A stretch of DNA of 64,000 nucleotides, taken from assembly GCF_031081985.1 (NCBI RefSeq), contig NZ_JARWSK010000001.1, positions 434,001 to 498,000 on the forward strand, in the 5' to 3' direction. The notes beneath the pieces were generated by a model. The model saw only the letters and a list, made by a program, of their open reading frames with translations. It was not told the DNA's origin and ran no database searches. This DNA comes from Komagataeibacter xylinus. GTDB taxonomy: Bacteria > Pseudomonadota > Alphaproteobacteria > Acetobacterales > Acetobacteraceae. This document shows positions 1-8,330 of the stretch, piece after piece. Numbering within the stretch: position 1 is the stretch's first letter; every line of letters begins with the position of its first letter. Made by a program: the position numbers and the translations under genes.

Positions 1-1
1 G

Positions 2-91
2 CTCGACCTTGTGCTGGCCAGCGCCATTTTTGGCTGGGCCAACCGGCTCATGCACACGCTGGGGCAGGCAGTGGAACCTGCCGAATCCTGA
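2..91 (+). CDS. C-terminal end of a CMD/AhpD-like protein (partial)
   Basis: The window opens inside a reading frame that encodes 29 residues and stops with TGA. The tail contains ASAIFGWANRLMHTLG, which resembles the C-terminus of carboxymuconolactone decarboxylase/AhpD-like peroxidase-related proteins, usually alkylhydroperoxidase-type enzymes. The catalytic CxxC part would lie before the window. The family call rests only on this short tail, so it is tentative. A palindromic repeat that can act as a terminator follows 14 bases later. Confidence 0.45.
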   Translation, partial: LDLVLASAIFGWANRLMHTLGQAVEPAES

Positions 92-104
92 AAAAAACGG
101 ATAG

Positions 105-182
105 AAGTTTTTGGGTGCCGCCTTTTTTCAAAAAGGCGGCATTATTTGAAGCTTTTTGAAAAAAGTCTCACCAGAAACCTTG
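105..182. repeat. Dispersed 3'-end palindromic repeat, copy A
   Basis: The copy starts with the arm AAGTTTTTGGGTG, then a perfect 11-bp stem with a 2-nt loop (GCCGCCTTTTT at 117-127 against AAAAAGGCGGC at 130-140), then a second AAGCTTTTTGAAAAAAG hairpin and a degenerate right arm. It lies between the convergent ends of the CMD-like gene and the ABC ATPase gene. The stem plus T tracts on both strands suggests a bidirectional terminator. Related copies are at 21249, 24445 and 36712. Confidence 0.75.
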
Positions 183-189
183 TTCTGTT

Positions 190-1179
190 TCAAACCTTCC
201 GGTGTTCCCCGCCAAGCGGGTAGTGGCAGGCCACTTCATGGCCGGGGCGGATGGCGCGCAGCAGGGGTTCCTCCACGCCACACCGCACCTGCGCCTGCGG
301 GCAGCGCGTGTGAAACCGGCAGCCCGCAGGCCGGTTGACGGGGCTGGGCACGTCGCCGCGCAGCAGCATGGCAGGGGCGGCTCCCACCACGGGGCGCGGC
401 ACGGCGGCGGTCAGGGCTGCGGTGTAGGGGTGGGCGGGTGCATGCAGCACGGCGTCCGTCTCGCCACATTCCACAATCGCACCAAGATACATGACCGCGA
501 CACGCGTGGAGATCTGCCGCACCACCGCAAGGTCATGCGCCACGAACACATAGGTCAGCCCCAGCCGCGCACGCAGGTCGGCAAACAGGTTGACGATCTG
601 GGCCTGCACCGAAACATCAAGCGCCGAGACCGGTTCATCGGCCACCACCAGCCGGGGCGAGAGCGCAAGCGCGCGGGCAATATTGATGCGCTGGCGCTGC
701 CCGCCCGAGAAGGCATGCGGATACCGCGCAAGCGCCGAGGCAGGCAGGCCGACCAGCGCCATGAGTTCGTGCAGCCGCGCGGTGATCGTGGCCGCCGTGC
801 GTCTGCGCCCGTCGGGACCAGGGTGCACGCGCAGCGGCTCGGCCAGCAGGTCGCCAACGCGTCGGCGCGGGTTAAGCGCTGCGGTGGAGTTCTGGAACAC
901 CATCTGCATGCCCGGACGCAGCGGGCGCAGCTTTCGTTCGCTCAGGGTGGTGATGTCGCGGCCTTCAAACAGCACCTGCCCTGATGAAACATCATCGAGG
1001 CGCAGCATGCACCGCCCCAGCGTGGATTTGCCGCAGCCTGACTCGCCCACCAGCCCCAGCATCTCGCCGGGCATGACGCGCAGCGATATGCCATCAACCG
1101 CCTTGAGCTTCTGCCCACGCGGCAGGCGGTAGGTCTTGCGCACGTCGCGCAGTTCCAGCACGGGGGTGAATGGGGTCAT
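190..1179 (-). CDS. Peptide/nickel-type ABC transporter ATP-binding protein (OppF/DppF-like)
   Basis: This 329-residue ATPase powers import of oligopeptides, dipeptides or nickel. Visible motifs are Walker A GESGCGKST (residues 45-53), the signature FSGGQRQR near residue 160, and Walker B VVADEP followed by the D-loop SALD. The C-terminal part has the extension typical of OppF/DppF, with the segment GCRFHTRCP, a pattern known in this family. The start overlaps the stop of the upstream ATPase gene by 4 bases (ATGA), so the two are translationally coupled. The substrate cannot be decided because no binding-protein gene is in view. The gene ends at the palindromic repeat at 105-182, which is probably its terminator. 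Confidence 0.9.
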   Translation of the reverse strand: MTPFTPVLELRDVRKTYRLPRGQKLKAVDGISLRVMPGEMLGLVGESGCGKSTLGRCMLRLDDVSSGQVLFEGRDITTLSERKLRPLRPGMQMVFQNSTAALNPRRRVGDLLAEPLRVHPGPDGRRRTAATITARLHELMALVGLPASALARYPHAFSGGQRQRINIARALALSPRLVVADEPVSALDVSVQAQIVNLFADLRARLGLTYVFVAHDLAVVRQISTRVAVMYLGAIVECGETDAVLHAPAHPYTAALTAAVPRPVVGAAPAMLLRGDVPSPVNRPAGCRFHTRCPQAQVRCGVEEPLLRAIRPGHEVACHYPLGGEHRKV

Positions 1180-2201
1180 GGTTGCGTGGCCTGTGCGGTG
1201 GCGCGGGGTGGCAGGGGCGTGCCCTCGGCGGGGAGTACGCAGGCCGCCTGCTGCCCCGGCCCGATGCTGGCCAGGGCTGGCGGGGCAGGCAGGCAGGTGG
1301 CATGCACATGCGCGCAGCGCGGGCCGAAGGCGCAGCCTGCCGGGCGCTCCCGCGGCGTGGGCGGCAGGCCCGCAATGGCGGGCAGGCGGTGCGGGCGCGG
1401 GCCGTAAAGCGGGGGGATGGAGTCCAGCAGGGCTGCGGTATAGGGGTGGGCAGGCCGGGCGAACAGGGTGGCGGTCGGGCCGCTTTCCGCCATGCGGCCG
1501 GAATAGAGCACGAGCGTGCGCGCGCAGGTCTGGGCCACCACGCCCATATCGTGTGTGATGAGCAGCACGGAGGAGCCGTGGCTGTGGCGCAGGCCACGCA
1601 GCAGCTCAAGGATCTGGGCCTGCACGGTTACGTCAAGGGCGGTGGTTGGTTCATCGGCAATCAGCAATGTGGGGTTGCATGACAGCGCCATGGCAATCAT
1701 GGCACGCTGGCGCAACCCGCCGGAGAGCTGGTGCGGGTAACGCTGCGCCGTGCGGGCGGGGTCGGGCACGCCCATCTCGGCCAGCAGTTGCACCGTGCGT
1801 GCCCGCGCGGCCCGGCGCGAGAGGCGCTCATGTGCGCGGATCTGCTCATCAATCTGCCAGCCAATGGTATAGACCGGCGTGAACGCCGTCATGGGGTCCT
1901 GAAAGATCATGGCGATGTCACGCCCGCGCAAGGCCCGCAGGGCGCGCGGGGCCATGCCCACCAGTTCCTGCCCGCGAAAGCGCGCCGAGCCACGGACCTG
2001 CACCCCCGGGCTGTCGATCAGCCCCATCAGCGCCATGGCAGTGACCGACTTGCCCGAGCCGGATTCACCCACCAGCCCCACGATTTCGGCTTCATCCACG
2101 CAAAAGGACACGTTCTCCACCAGCCTGATCATGCCGCCATTGGCGGGCACGCTCACGCACAGGTTGCGCACATCAAGCAGGGGCATGGGATCAGCGGGCA
2201 T
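1176..2201 (-). CDS. Peptide/nickel-type ABC transporter ATP-binding protein (OppD/DppD-like)
   Basis: This 341-residue ATPase is the partner of the OppF-like subunit in the cytoplasmic part of the importer. Walker A GESGSGKS is near residues 45-52, the signature LSGGLRQR and the Walker B segment LLIADEP follow, and the C-terminus carries the OppD-type RPAGCAFGPRCAH segment. The chosen ATG at 2201 has GAGGG a few bases upstream and overlaps the end of the permease gene by 11 bases. A longer in-frame start at 2249 would overlap the permease much more and is less likely. It belongs to a four-gene operon with 4- to 11-base overlaps. Confidence 0.9.
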   Translation of the reverse strand: MPADPMPLLDVRNLCVSVPANGGMIRLVENVSFCVDEAEIVGLVGESGSGKSVTAMALMGLIDSPGVQVRGSARFRGQELVGMAPRALRALRGRDIAMIFQDPMTAFTPVYTIGWQIDEQIRAHERLSRRAARARTVQLLAEMGVPDPARTAQRYPHQLSGGLRQRAMIAMALSCNPTLLIADEPTTALDVTVQAQILELLRGLRHSHGSSVLLITHDMGVVAQTCARTLVLYSGRMAESGPTATLFARPAHPYTAALLDSIPPLYGPRPHRLPAIAGLPPTPRERPAGCAFGPRCAHVHATCLPAPPALASIGPGQQAACVLPAEGTPLPPRATAQATQP

Positions 2202-3165
2202 CACGCACCCTCGGGTCAAGGAGTAAATAGACCATGTCCACCACCGCATTGGCCACCACCACGAAAATGGCGGAATACATGACCGTGGCCATGATGACCG
2301 GCAGGTCGAGATTGGTGAGCGCCCGATAGGTCAGCCGCCCTACGCCGGGCAGGCCGAACACCACCTCGGTCAGCAATGCGCCGCCGCCCACAAGCTGCGC
2401 GAAATCCAGCCCGAACAGCGAGACGAACGTGACAAGTGCTGTGCGCAGCCCGTGGCGCAGCATGACCCGCGTGGGCGATAGCCCCTTGGCCCGGGCCGTG
2501 CGCATGAAGTCCTCGCCTGCAAGGGCTACGAGATCAGCCCGGAGCACCCGGCTGTAGATGCCGATGAACATGACCGCAAGCACCACCCACGGAATGACCA
2601 GCGCGCGGAACCAGCCGCCCGGGTCCTCGCTGAACGGCACATAGCCCAGACCTGGCACCCATGAGAACAGCCATGTGTCATGATAGCGGCTCTGCGTTAT
2701 CAGGTTGGTGACCTGCCCCAGCCAGAACACGGGTATGGAAATGCCCACCAGCCCCGCCAGCATGAGCGTGCGGTCCACCCATGTGTCCCTGAAGGCCGCA
2801 GCCAGCGTGCCCATGATGATGGAAGCACTCACCCAGATGAACGCGGCCCCGCACACCAGGCAGGCCGTGACCGGGGCGGCCTGCTCGATCTGGGGCACCA
2901 CAAGCTCGCCCCGGTCGGCATAGGAGGCGAGATCGCGGGTGATGAACAGCTTTTTCATCATGGTCATGTACTGCACCGGCAGAGCGCGGTCGAAGCCGTA
3001 TTCACGGCGCACTTTTTCCATGATCTGCGGCGAGGCGTTACGGCCTGCGATGCGCGCGGTCGGGTCGGCCCCCGGTGTTGCAAAAAACACCGCGAAGACC
3101 AGCACCGACACGCCAAACAGCACGAACAGCGTCTGGCCCAGCCGACGGAGCAGGGTAGGGATCAT
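2191..3165 (-). CDS. ABC transporter permease (OppB/DppB-like)
   Basis: This 324-residue inner-membrane permease has the OppB/DppB N-terminus (RRLGQTLFVLFGVSVLVF as the first transmembrane segment), several further hydrophobic segments, and a cytoplasmic loop ARAKGLSPTRVMLRHGLR that fits the EAA-type loop contacting the ATPases. It would form the channel together with the OppC-like protein. Its start overlaps the end of the OppC-like gene by 4 bases. The N-terminal domain is longer than in simple permeases, as is usual for DppB-type proteins, and contains a periplasmic loop around residues 30-90. Confidence 0.9.
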   Translation of the reverse strand: MIPTLLRRLGQTLFVLFGVSVLVFAVFFATPGADPTARIAGRNASPQIMEKVRREYGFDRALPVQYMTMMKKLFITRDLASYADRGELVVPQIEQAAPVTACLVCGAAFIWVSASIIMGTLAAAFRDTWVDRTLMLAGLVGISIPVFWLGQVTNLITQSRYHDTWLFSWVPGLGYVPFSEDPGGWFRALVIPWVVLAVMFIGIYSRVLRADLVALAGEDFMRTARAKGLSPTRVMLRHGLRTALVTFVSLFGLDFAQLVGGGALLTEVVFGLPGVGRLTYRALTNLDLPVIMATVMYSAIFVVVANAVVDMVYLLLDPRVRDAR

Positions 3166-4157
3166 CGTGCGCCCTCGCGCCCGTCAAGCGCATCACGCAG
3201 GCCATCGGCCACGATATTGAGCGCCAGCACAACCGCCACGATGGCAAGCCCCGGGGCTACGGCCACCAGCGGGCGGGTATAGATCAGGCCCTCGCCATCC
3301 TGAATGATGGTGCCCCATGAGGCCTGTGGCGCCTGCACGCCCAGCGAGAGGAAGGACAGCGCGCTCTCCGCCAGCAGGGCCAGCGCCATGAGCAGCGGGC
3401 CGAGCGTTGCCAGAGTGGTGCTGATATTGGGCACGATGTCCAGCAGCATGATGCGCCATCCCGGCACGCCAAGGCTGCGCGCGGCAAGGACGAATTCCGC
3501 CTGCCGCAGCGCCAGCACCCGCCCGCGTATGGGCCGGGCGGCATAGGGCACATAAACCAGCGCTATGATGAAGATGGGAATGAGCAGGCTGTCCGCCCCC
3601 AGCGTAAACGGGCCAAGATGGATGGTCTGGCTGACCATGACGATGGAAAGCGAGATGGCAAACAGATAGACCGGCACTGCCCACATGATGTCCATGATGC
3701 GTGACAGGACAGCATCGACCACCCCGCCGCAGAAACCGGCCACGATGCCCGTCACTGTTGCCGCTACAAGGCACAGCACGGCGGCGCAGGCTGCAATGAG
3801 CAGGGAGTTACGCCCGCCATAGAGCAGGCGGGCGGCAAGGTCGCGCCCCTGGCTGTCAGCACCCAGCAGGTAGGCTGCATGCCCCGTGGGGCCTATGGGG
3901 CTGAGGCCGAGATGCAGCGGGTTGTCATTGGGCTGCATGATGTCCACCTCCTGCCCGCCCAGCACGATGCTGCCCGCCACGTTTGAGGCGAACGGATCGC
4001 TGTGGGCCACGTCATGGGCATAAAGCGGGGCCAGCAGGCAGGCGCAGGTGATGAACGCCAGCACACCCAGCGCGCCCATTGCCGACCTGTTGCGCCCGAA
4101 CGCACGCACGGCCTGCCGCCACGGGCCGGATGGAAGCGGGGGGGAAGACGAAGACAT
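3162..4157 (-). CDS. ABC transporter permease (OppC/DppC-like)
   Basis: This second permease of about 331 residues has a hydrophobic first segment (ALGVLAFITCACLLAPLYAH) preceded by AFGRNRSA, the usual N-terminal context of OppC. It also has a permease loop containing LAARSLGVPGWRIML, and a PQASWGTIIQDGE segment typical of the family. The ATG at 4157 gives the family-like short cytoplasmic N-terminus; an in-frame ATG at 4223 would add 22 residues. It is the first gene of the operon, so the promoter should lie in 4158-4299. No substrate-binding protein gene lies upstream, which is unusual for a complete importer operon. Confidence 0.85.
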   Translation of the reverse strand: MSSSSPPLPSGPWRQAVRAFGRNRSAMGALGVLAFITCACLLAPLYAHDVAHSDPFASNVAGSIVLGGQEVDIMQPNDNPLHLGLSPIGPTGHAAYLLGADSQGRDLAARLLYGGRNSLLIAACAAVLCLVAATVTGIVAGFCGGVVDAVLSRIMDIMWAVPVYLFAISLSIVMVSQTIHLGPFTLGADSLLIPIFIIALVYVPYAARPIRGRVLALRQAEFVLAARSLGVPGWRIMLLDIVPNISTTLATLGPLLMALALLAESALSFLSLGVQAPQASWGTIIQDGEGLIYTRPLVAVAPGLAIVAVVLALNIVADGLRDALDGREGAR

Positions 4158-4299
4158 GGTTGGCGGCGCACCCCGATGGCTTGCAGGACTGGTCCTGCCA
4201 CTATAACCCGACCTGACCCGCATGCGGGAGTGCCTGCCATGATTTTATGTCACGCGCGCTTCTGCGGCCTCGGACCGGGGCAGGGCGTGAACGCCGTTT

Positions 4300-4740
4300 T
4301 CAGGCCAGAAGGCGGCGCATTTCCGTGCTGAACTGCTGCATGGCGTGCAGGTCTGTCTGCCATGTGGAAATCTTTTGTCCGTCTTCATCAGTAAATTCCA
4401 TCTCTTCCAGATCGGTATGGAAAGAGAGAATGTCATTCAGGCAATGCCGATCGGCAGAAATGATTTCATTTTGGATATAAACTGTTCCATCAATTACGGA
4501 ACAGGGCCAGGACATAAAGAAATTGGCCATGTCGGGGTCATAAACATTTACCAGAAAATACGATTTCCCGTTTGTCAGCACCCTTTCCGCTGCCGCAAGC
4601 CACTGTTCCTGATACTGGCGTGCATTGAAAAATATATTATTGGAGAAGAAATTTTCAGAGAAAGTGCCAATTTTTATGGTGCCATAATATCCTGTTTCAC
4701 CGAACATATGGCCTTCGCCGGTAAAAGAAAGATCAAACAT
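4300..4740 (-). CDS. CdiI_4-like immunity protein
   Basis: This 146-residue protein has the pattern of the contact-dependent growth inhibition immunity family CdiI_4: it begins MFDLSFTGEGHMFGE, has KIGTFSENFFSN, then VYDPDMANFFMSWPC and a later VYIQNEII. Known members neutralise toxins delivered by neighbouring cells. Base composition is clearly more AT-rich than the transporter operon. No toxin or CdiA-type gene lies nearby, so it is an orphan immunity gene. The recognition is from sequence pattern; the partner toxin is unknown. Confidence 0.65.
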   Translation of the reverse strand: MFDLSFTGEGHMFGETGYYGTIKIGTFSENFFSNNIFFNARQYQEQWLAAAERVLTNGKSYFLVNVYDPDMANFFMSWPCSVIDGTVYIQNEIISADRHCLNDILSFHTDLEEMEFTDEDGQKISTWQTDLHAMQQFSTEMRRLLA

Positions 4741-4848
4741 GACTGCGCCCTTGTATATGACCTGAAAATATCTTTCAGAAAGTATCCTGTTATCATAAAA
4801 CCGACCCTGCTAACAAAACGGTTTCTGCTTTATTGATAGGAACAGGCC

Positions 4849-5040
4849 ATGACGGAACTGCTACCATGCCCGTGCTGTAAATCATTGGAAATTTCAGGGT
4901 ATGGGGATTATGAAATCTGTCGCGTCTGTAATTGGGAAGATAACCCCGTGCAGTCAGCAGACCCGGACTATTCAGGCGGGGCCAATAAACTCAGCCTGAA
5001 CCAGGCAAGGGCCTGTCATCAGGCTGAAGCACAGATTTAA
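4849..5040 (+). CDS. CPCC-type cysteine-rich small protein
   Basis: This 63-residue protein has the CPCC signature (LPCPCCKSLE), a second cysteine pair CRVCNWED, and the motif QSADPDYSGGANKLSLNQA, which identifies the cysteine-rich CPCC family. Four cysteines could bind one zinc ion. Members often sit beside polymorphic-toxin immunity genes, and here it lies between a CdiI_4-like and an Imm30-like gene. An AGGA ribosome-binding site precedes the ATG. The function is unknown; a role in immunity is inferred from context. Confidence 0.7.
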   Translation: MTELLPCPCCKSLEISGYGDYEICRVCNWEDNPVQSADPDYSGGANKLSLNQARACHQAEAQI

Positions 5041-5044
5041 CTTT

Positions 5045-5509
5045 TCAGACTTCGCAACAGGCGATGACAGCGCGGGTTCTTTCCATAAAATCAGGCGATT
5101 CATCATTTATCCGTCTGCATGTGGCAAATACTGTTTCCTTGATGCTTTTTGAGGCCAGGCTGAGCTGAGATAGGAGTATTTTCTTGCACTTCTGGTTATT
5201 TATCACTCTTAATAACGGCAATGTAGACCACTCAGGGGCAATTTTTATTAATTCAGGGAAGAATTCCAGAAGTTTTTTTATATAAACATGCTCATCCAGA
5301 TCTTCTGCGGCTTTGAGTATCAGGAAACTGGCTTCATCCCTTTCGTCTTTGTCTGACAGTAACCCCAACATATCTGGAACAAATTCAGGAACGGTGATAA
5401 AGTTTTTATGAAGTTCCGTAACCAGTTGATCTACAGCCAATGTATCCGGATTCTCCACTTCAAGCTGCTTCTTCAATGCAGCTGTGGTTGATCCGTAAGT
5501 TCCGTTCAT
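5045..5509 (-). CDS. Imm30-like/HEAT-type immunity protein
   Basis: This 154-residue, mostly helical protein has a C-terminal part (LLSQLSLASKSIKETVFATC, then NDESPDFMERTRAV) that resembles immunity protein 30-like sequences; the leucine-rich helical pairs also suit a HEAT-like fold. Low GC and the two neighbouring immunity-type genes support acquisition as part of an immunity patch. It ends 5 bases after the convergent CPCC gene. The family call is tentative, and a generic HEAT-repeat protein is the alternative. Confidence 0.5.
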   Translation of the reverse strand: MNGTYGSTTAALKKQLEVENPDTLAVDQLVTELHKNFITVPEFVPDMLGLLSDKDERDEASFLILKAAEDLDEHVYIKKLLEFFPELIKIAPEWSTLPLLRVINNQKCKKILLSQLSLASKSIKETVFATCRRINDESPDFMERTRAVIACCEV

Positions 5510-5569
5510 ATGCTCATTTCCTGAAAATCGCCAGCAAAGGGCTTTATGGCATGGCGTGCCTTTCAGGCC

Positions 5570-6838
5570 CTAATTTTCCAGTAATGATATGGCTGTAGCA
5601 AAGCTTGGCGCAAGCGGCAGCAGCGGAGTGATGGTGGCCTGCCAGGCGTGGTACAGGTCGGCCTTGCCTGCATAGACCACGGCGGATGGCCGGTTGTTAC
5701 GGTCAAGTTCCTGTATCCAGCCACCCCGTTTGCGGTCGATCATGTAAAGGTCGATATAATCCCATATCGTGCGGTACCACTGTTCATACTGCGCGTGCCC
5801 CGTGCGCTTGAGCAGGGCGGCGGCGGCGGTCATGGCCTCGGCCTGGCACCAGTGGGGGCGGTTATGCACCACGGGCTGGTGGTTCCAGTCGATGGTATAG
5901 ACCAGCCCCGGCGCGCCATCGCGCGCCCAGCCTGTTTTCATGCCACGGTGGAACAGGGCCACGGCATCATCCAGCAGCCACGATGGCGCATTGCCCTGCG
6001 TGCGCAGCAGGGCGGCTTCCAGCTTGAGCAGAAGGTGCGACCACTCCACAAAATGCCCCGGCGTCATGCCATAGGGGCGCAGGGCGTCAGTTGGGGTGTC
6101 GCGGTGGTAGTCGGGCAGGCGTGTCCAGTTCCGGTCGTAATGTTCGGGCAGGAAATAGTCGGCCTCGCGGGCCAGTGTGTGAATGAAGCGCTCCACCACG
6201 CGCAGCGCGCGCTGCCGCCACACGGGGTTGCCCGTTACGTCAGCCACCGCCATGCAGGCCTCGACCGAGTGCATGTTGGCGTTGGCGCCGCGATAGTTTT
6301 CCTCATCCGACCAGTCAGCGGCAAAACTTTCACGAAAGACGCCTTCCGCCTCGCTCCAGAAATGTTCTTCCCATACTTTCAATGCCGCATCGAGCAGCGC
6401 GCGTCCCTCCGGCACGCCCGCAACGGTTGCGGATGAGGCGGCAAGCGCCACGAAGGCGTGCAGATAGGCCTGCTTGCGGGCATCTTCTGGCTGTGCGCCA
6501 TCGGTGGGGGGCGTAAGGAACCATCCATCATGCCCATGGTCGCGCAGGGGGCCGAGCAGGCACGCCACGCCATGGGCAGCAAGCGGGCCGCAGCCCGGCA
6601 GGCCACGCCCTGAAGCCACGGCATAGACATGGGTCATGCGTGCGCTGAGCGTGCTGTCCGCCGTGGCGGGGGGCGGCAGGTTGCCGTCGTCATCAAGGGC
6701 GGCAAACCCCTGCGCCACGCGTGATGGCTTGGAGAAATCAAGCAGGCGCTGGCCCTGCATGTCGAGCCAGCGGCGATGGGGCGAGAGGCGCAGCCATGAT
6801 GCGGCAGGCAGCATCAGGGCGGGCAGCGGCTCAGCCAT
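5570..6838 (-). CDS. AGE-family epimerase/isomerase (mannose isomerase/YihS-like)
   Basis: This 422-residue protein matches the N-acylglucosamine 2-epimerase superfamily, an alpha6/alpha6 barrel that interconverts aldoses and ketoses. Diagnostic segments are RGANANMHSVEACMAVADVT in the middle, GHFVEWSHLLLKLEAAL, and HRPHWCQAEAM-like residues (NRPHWCQAEAM) with IDLYMIDRKRGGWIQELD near the end. The histidines in NMHSVEA and in the later HWCQAEA segment are typical active-site residues. Mannose or sulfoquinovose isomerase activity is more likely than GlcNAc epimerisation by overall pattern, but the substrate is uncertain. The start codon overlaps the upstream SDR gene by 8 bases. Confidence 0.85.
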   Translation of the reverse strand: MAEPLPALMLPAASWLRLSPHRRWLDMQGQRLLDFSKPSRVAQGFAALDDDGNLPPPATADSTLSARMTHVYAVASGRGLPGCGPLAAHGVACLLGPLRDHGHDGWFLTPPTDGAQPEDARKQAYLHAFVALAASSATVAGVPEGRALLDAALKVWEEHFWSEAEGVFRESFAADWSDEENYRGANANMHSVEACMAVADVTGNPVWRQRALRVVERFIHTLAREADYFLPEHYDRNWTRLPDYHRDTPTDALRPYGMTPGHFVEWSHLLLKLEAALLRTQGNAPSWLLDDAVALFHRGMKTGWARDGAPGLVYTIDWNHQPVVHNRPHWCQAEAMTAAAALLKRTGHAQYEQWYRTIWDYIDLYMIDRKRGGWIQELDRNNRPSAVVYAGKADLYHAWQATITPLLPLAPSFATAISLLEN

Positions 6839-7691
6839 TGACGATCATGCCGCCATTGACGTGCAGGGTCTGCCCGGTCACGAACGATGAATCCTGCGCG
6901 GCCAGATACACATAGGCTGGCCCCAGCTCGCTGGGCTCGCCCACGCGGCCAAGGGCGGTCTTGTCACCCAGATGGGCAACCGAGTCCGGGTCAACCGGCC
7001 CCCAGCTTGCCGGTTGCAGCGGGGTCCAAACCGGGCCGGGGGCCACCGCATTCACCCTTATGCCTTTCGGCGCAAGCTGCAGGGCCAGCGCGCGGGTAAA
7101 GCCCATTTCCGCGGCCTTGGTGGTGGTATAGGCCACGAGCGAGGCATTGCCTGCAAACGCGTTGACCGAGGATGTGTTGATGATGGTGCTGTCACGCCCC
7201 AGATGCGGCAGGGCGGCGCGGGTGAGGTAGAAATAACCGTTGATGTTCACATCCATGTGGTGCTGCCACACATCATCGGTAATATCGGTCAGATCCTCGC
7301 TGACATACTGCACGCCTGCGTTGTTCACCAATATGTCGAGGCCGCCCAGCGTATCGACGGTCTGCTTGACCGCATCATCGCACACGGCGCTGTTGGCCAC
7401 ATTGCCGCGTATGGCCAGCGCCCGCACGCCCTCGGCCTTGGCCAGGCGCACTGTCTCGTGCGCGTCTTCATCTTCTTCAAGGTAGAGAATGGCAACATCG
7501 GCACCCTCGCGGGCAAAATGCAGCACGGCGGCCCGCCCGATGCCGCTATCACCGCCGCTGACCAGGGCGCGGCGTCCCTTCAGCTTGCCGCTGCCGCGAT
7601 AGCTCTCGCGGATATGCTCGGCCTGCGGGTTCATCAACCGCTCGACGCCGGGCTGGTGGGGCTGGCTCTGGGGGGGAATGGTGGTGGTCAT
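6831..7691 (-). CDS. Short-chain dehydrogenase/reductase, YghA-like
   Basis: This 286-residue SDR has the NAD(P)-binding glycine motif SGGDSGIG (residues 45-52), NNAG (123-126), the catalytic serine in NTSS (172-175) and Y188-x3-K192. The N-terminal extension (about 38 residues before the Rossmann fold) is characteristic of the YghA/glucose-dehydrogenase-like subgroup. The ATG at 7691 has GGAG seven bases upstream and is preferred over the longer in-frame start at 7742. It is co-transcribed with the AGE-type gene, so an oxidoreduction in sugar metabolism is a reasonable guess. Confidence 0.88.
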   Translation of the reverse strand: MTTTIPPQSQPHQPGVERLMNPQAEHIRESYRGSGKLKGRRALVSGGDSGIGRAAVLHFAREGADVAILYLEEDEDAHETVRLAKAEGVRALAIRGNVANSAVCDDAVKQTVDTLGGLDILVNNAGVQYVSEDLTDITDDVWQHHMDVNINGYFYLTRAALPHLGRDSTIINTSSVNAFAGNASLVAYTTTKAAEMGFTRALALQLAPKGIRVNAVAPGPVWTPLQPASWGPVDPDSVAHLGDKTALGRVGEPSELGPAYVYLAAQDSSFVTGQTLHVNGGMIVNG

Positions 7692-7796
7692 GCACGCGCT
7701 CCGTTGTGGTGGAGGAAAGGCAGGGCCATGCCCCGCCTCCACCTAACGCATGCACCGTGCAGGATGTTGCCTGCCTTCTGTCCGTCCGGCGTGGTG

Positions 7797-7970
7797 CTAC
7801 CACCGCCCGCCGGGGCCGCCGCGCATGCGCGCGCCATGCGGGCCGTAGCCATCATCGTAATGACCATCCTGCCATTCCCGATGGTGGCGGTGATGATGCC
7901 GCCCATCGGCGCAACTGGTCATGGACAGGGTAAGGGAAAGGATCGCGAGGATCTGTAGGGTCCGGCTCAT
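7797..7970 (-). CDS. Small histidine/glycine-rich lipoprotein
   Basis: This 57-residue product has an N-terminal signal (MSRTLQILAILSLTLSMTSC) with a lipobox-like MTSC, then a histidine-rich stretch (HHHRHHREWQDGHYDD) and a glycine/arginine tail. GGAG lies nine bases before the ATG. The histidines might bind metal, but there is no recognised domain. Similar tiny lipoproteins recur in this window at 15784 and 26301. Confidence 0.6.
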   Translation of the reverse strand: MSRTLQILAILSLTLSMTSCADGRHHHRHHREWQDGHYDDGYGPHGARMRGGPGGRW

Positions 7971-8082
7971 GGGGATCTCCTGTGACTGCCGGATGGCAAC
8001 GTGGCAGGAGGCGGAAGGTTTGAGCCGGTGCGAAGGAATATCGGGCACACCCGCTATCCTGCACTTGGGCAAACCAACGCAA

Positions 8083-8122
8083 AACGGGCCTGCCCGGCTT
8101 TTCCTGACCCGGCAAGCCCGTT
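8083..8122 (-). terminator. Terminator-like hairpin after the 44-residue membrane protein
   Basis: AACGGGC (8083-8089) pairs with GCCCGTT (8116-8122) and TGCC (8091-8094) with GGCA (8111-8114), each side carrying one bulged base. On the minus strand the stem is followed by TTGCG. The hairpin lies between two minus-strand small genes. Confidence 0.55.
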
Positions 8123-8137
8123 GTAGAGACCTTTTGC

Positions 8138-8272
8138 CTAAAGCAAGAAGATCATCGCCGTCGAGAGCGCGAAGGCGATGGCCAGCAGGGCAGGACCCAT
8201 GATGTCCCACCGGCTGGCATGACCGGGGTTATCCGTGCCGGTAGAAAAGGCACGACGGAGATGAAGCTGCAT
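8138..8272 (-). CDS. 44-residue single-span membrane protein
   Basis: The frame encodes 44 residues: a charged N-terminus (MQLHLRRAFSTGTDNPGHAS) followed by the hydrophobic segment GPALLAIAFALSTAMIFLL, which runs to the C-terminus. A perfect AGGAGG Shine-Dalgarno sits five bases before the ATG, which argues strongly that it is translated. It is probably a tail-anchored inner-membrane peptide with the N-terminus in the cytoplasm. No family is recognised. Confidence 0.6.
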   Translation of the reverse strand: MQLHLRRAFSTGTDNPGHASRWDIMGPALLAIAFALSTAMIFLL

Positions 8273-8330
8273 TGACGCCTCCTGTATCCGGGGCATGCGG
8301 ATGATCAGGCATGCCTGTCGGCCTGCGTGT

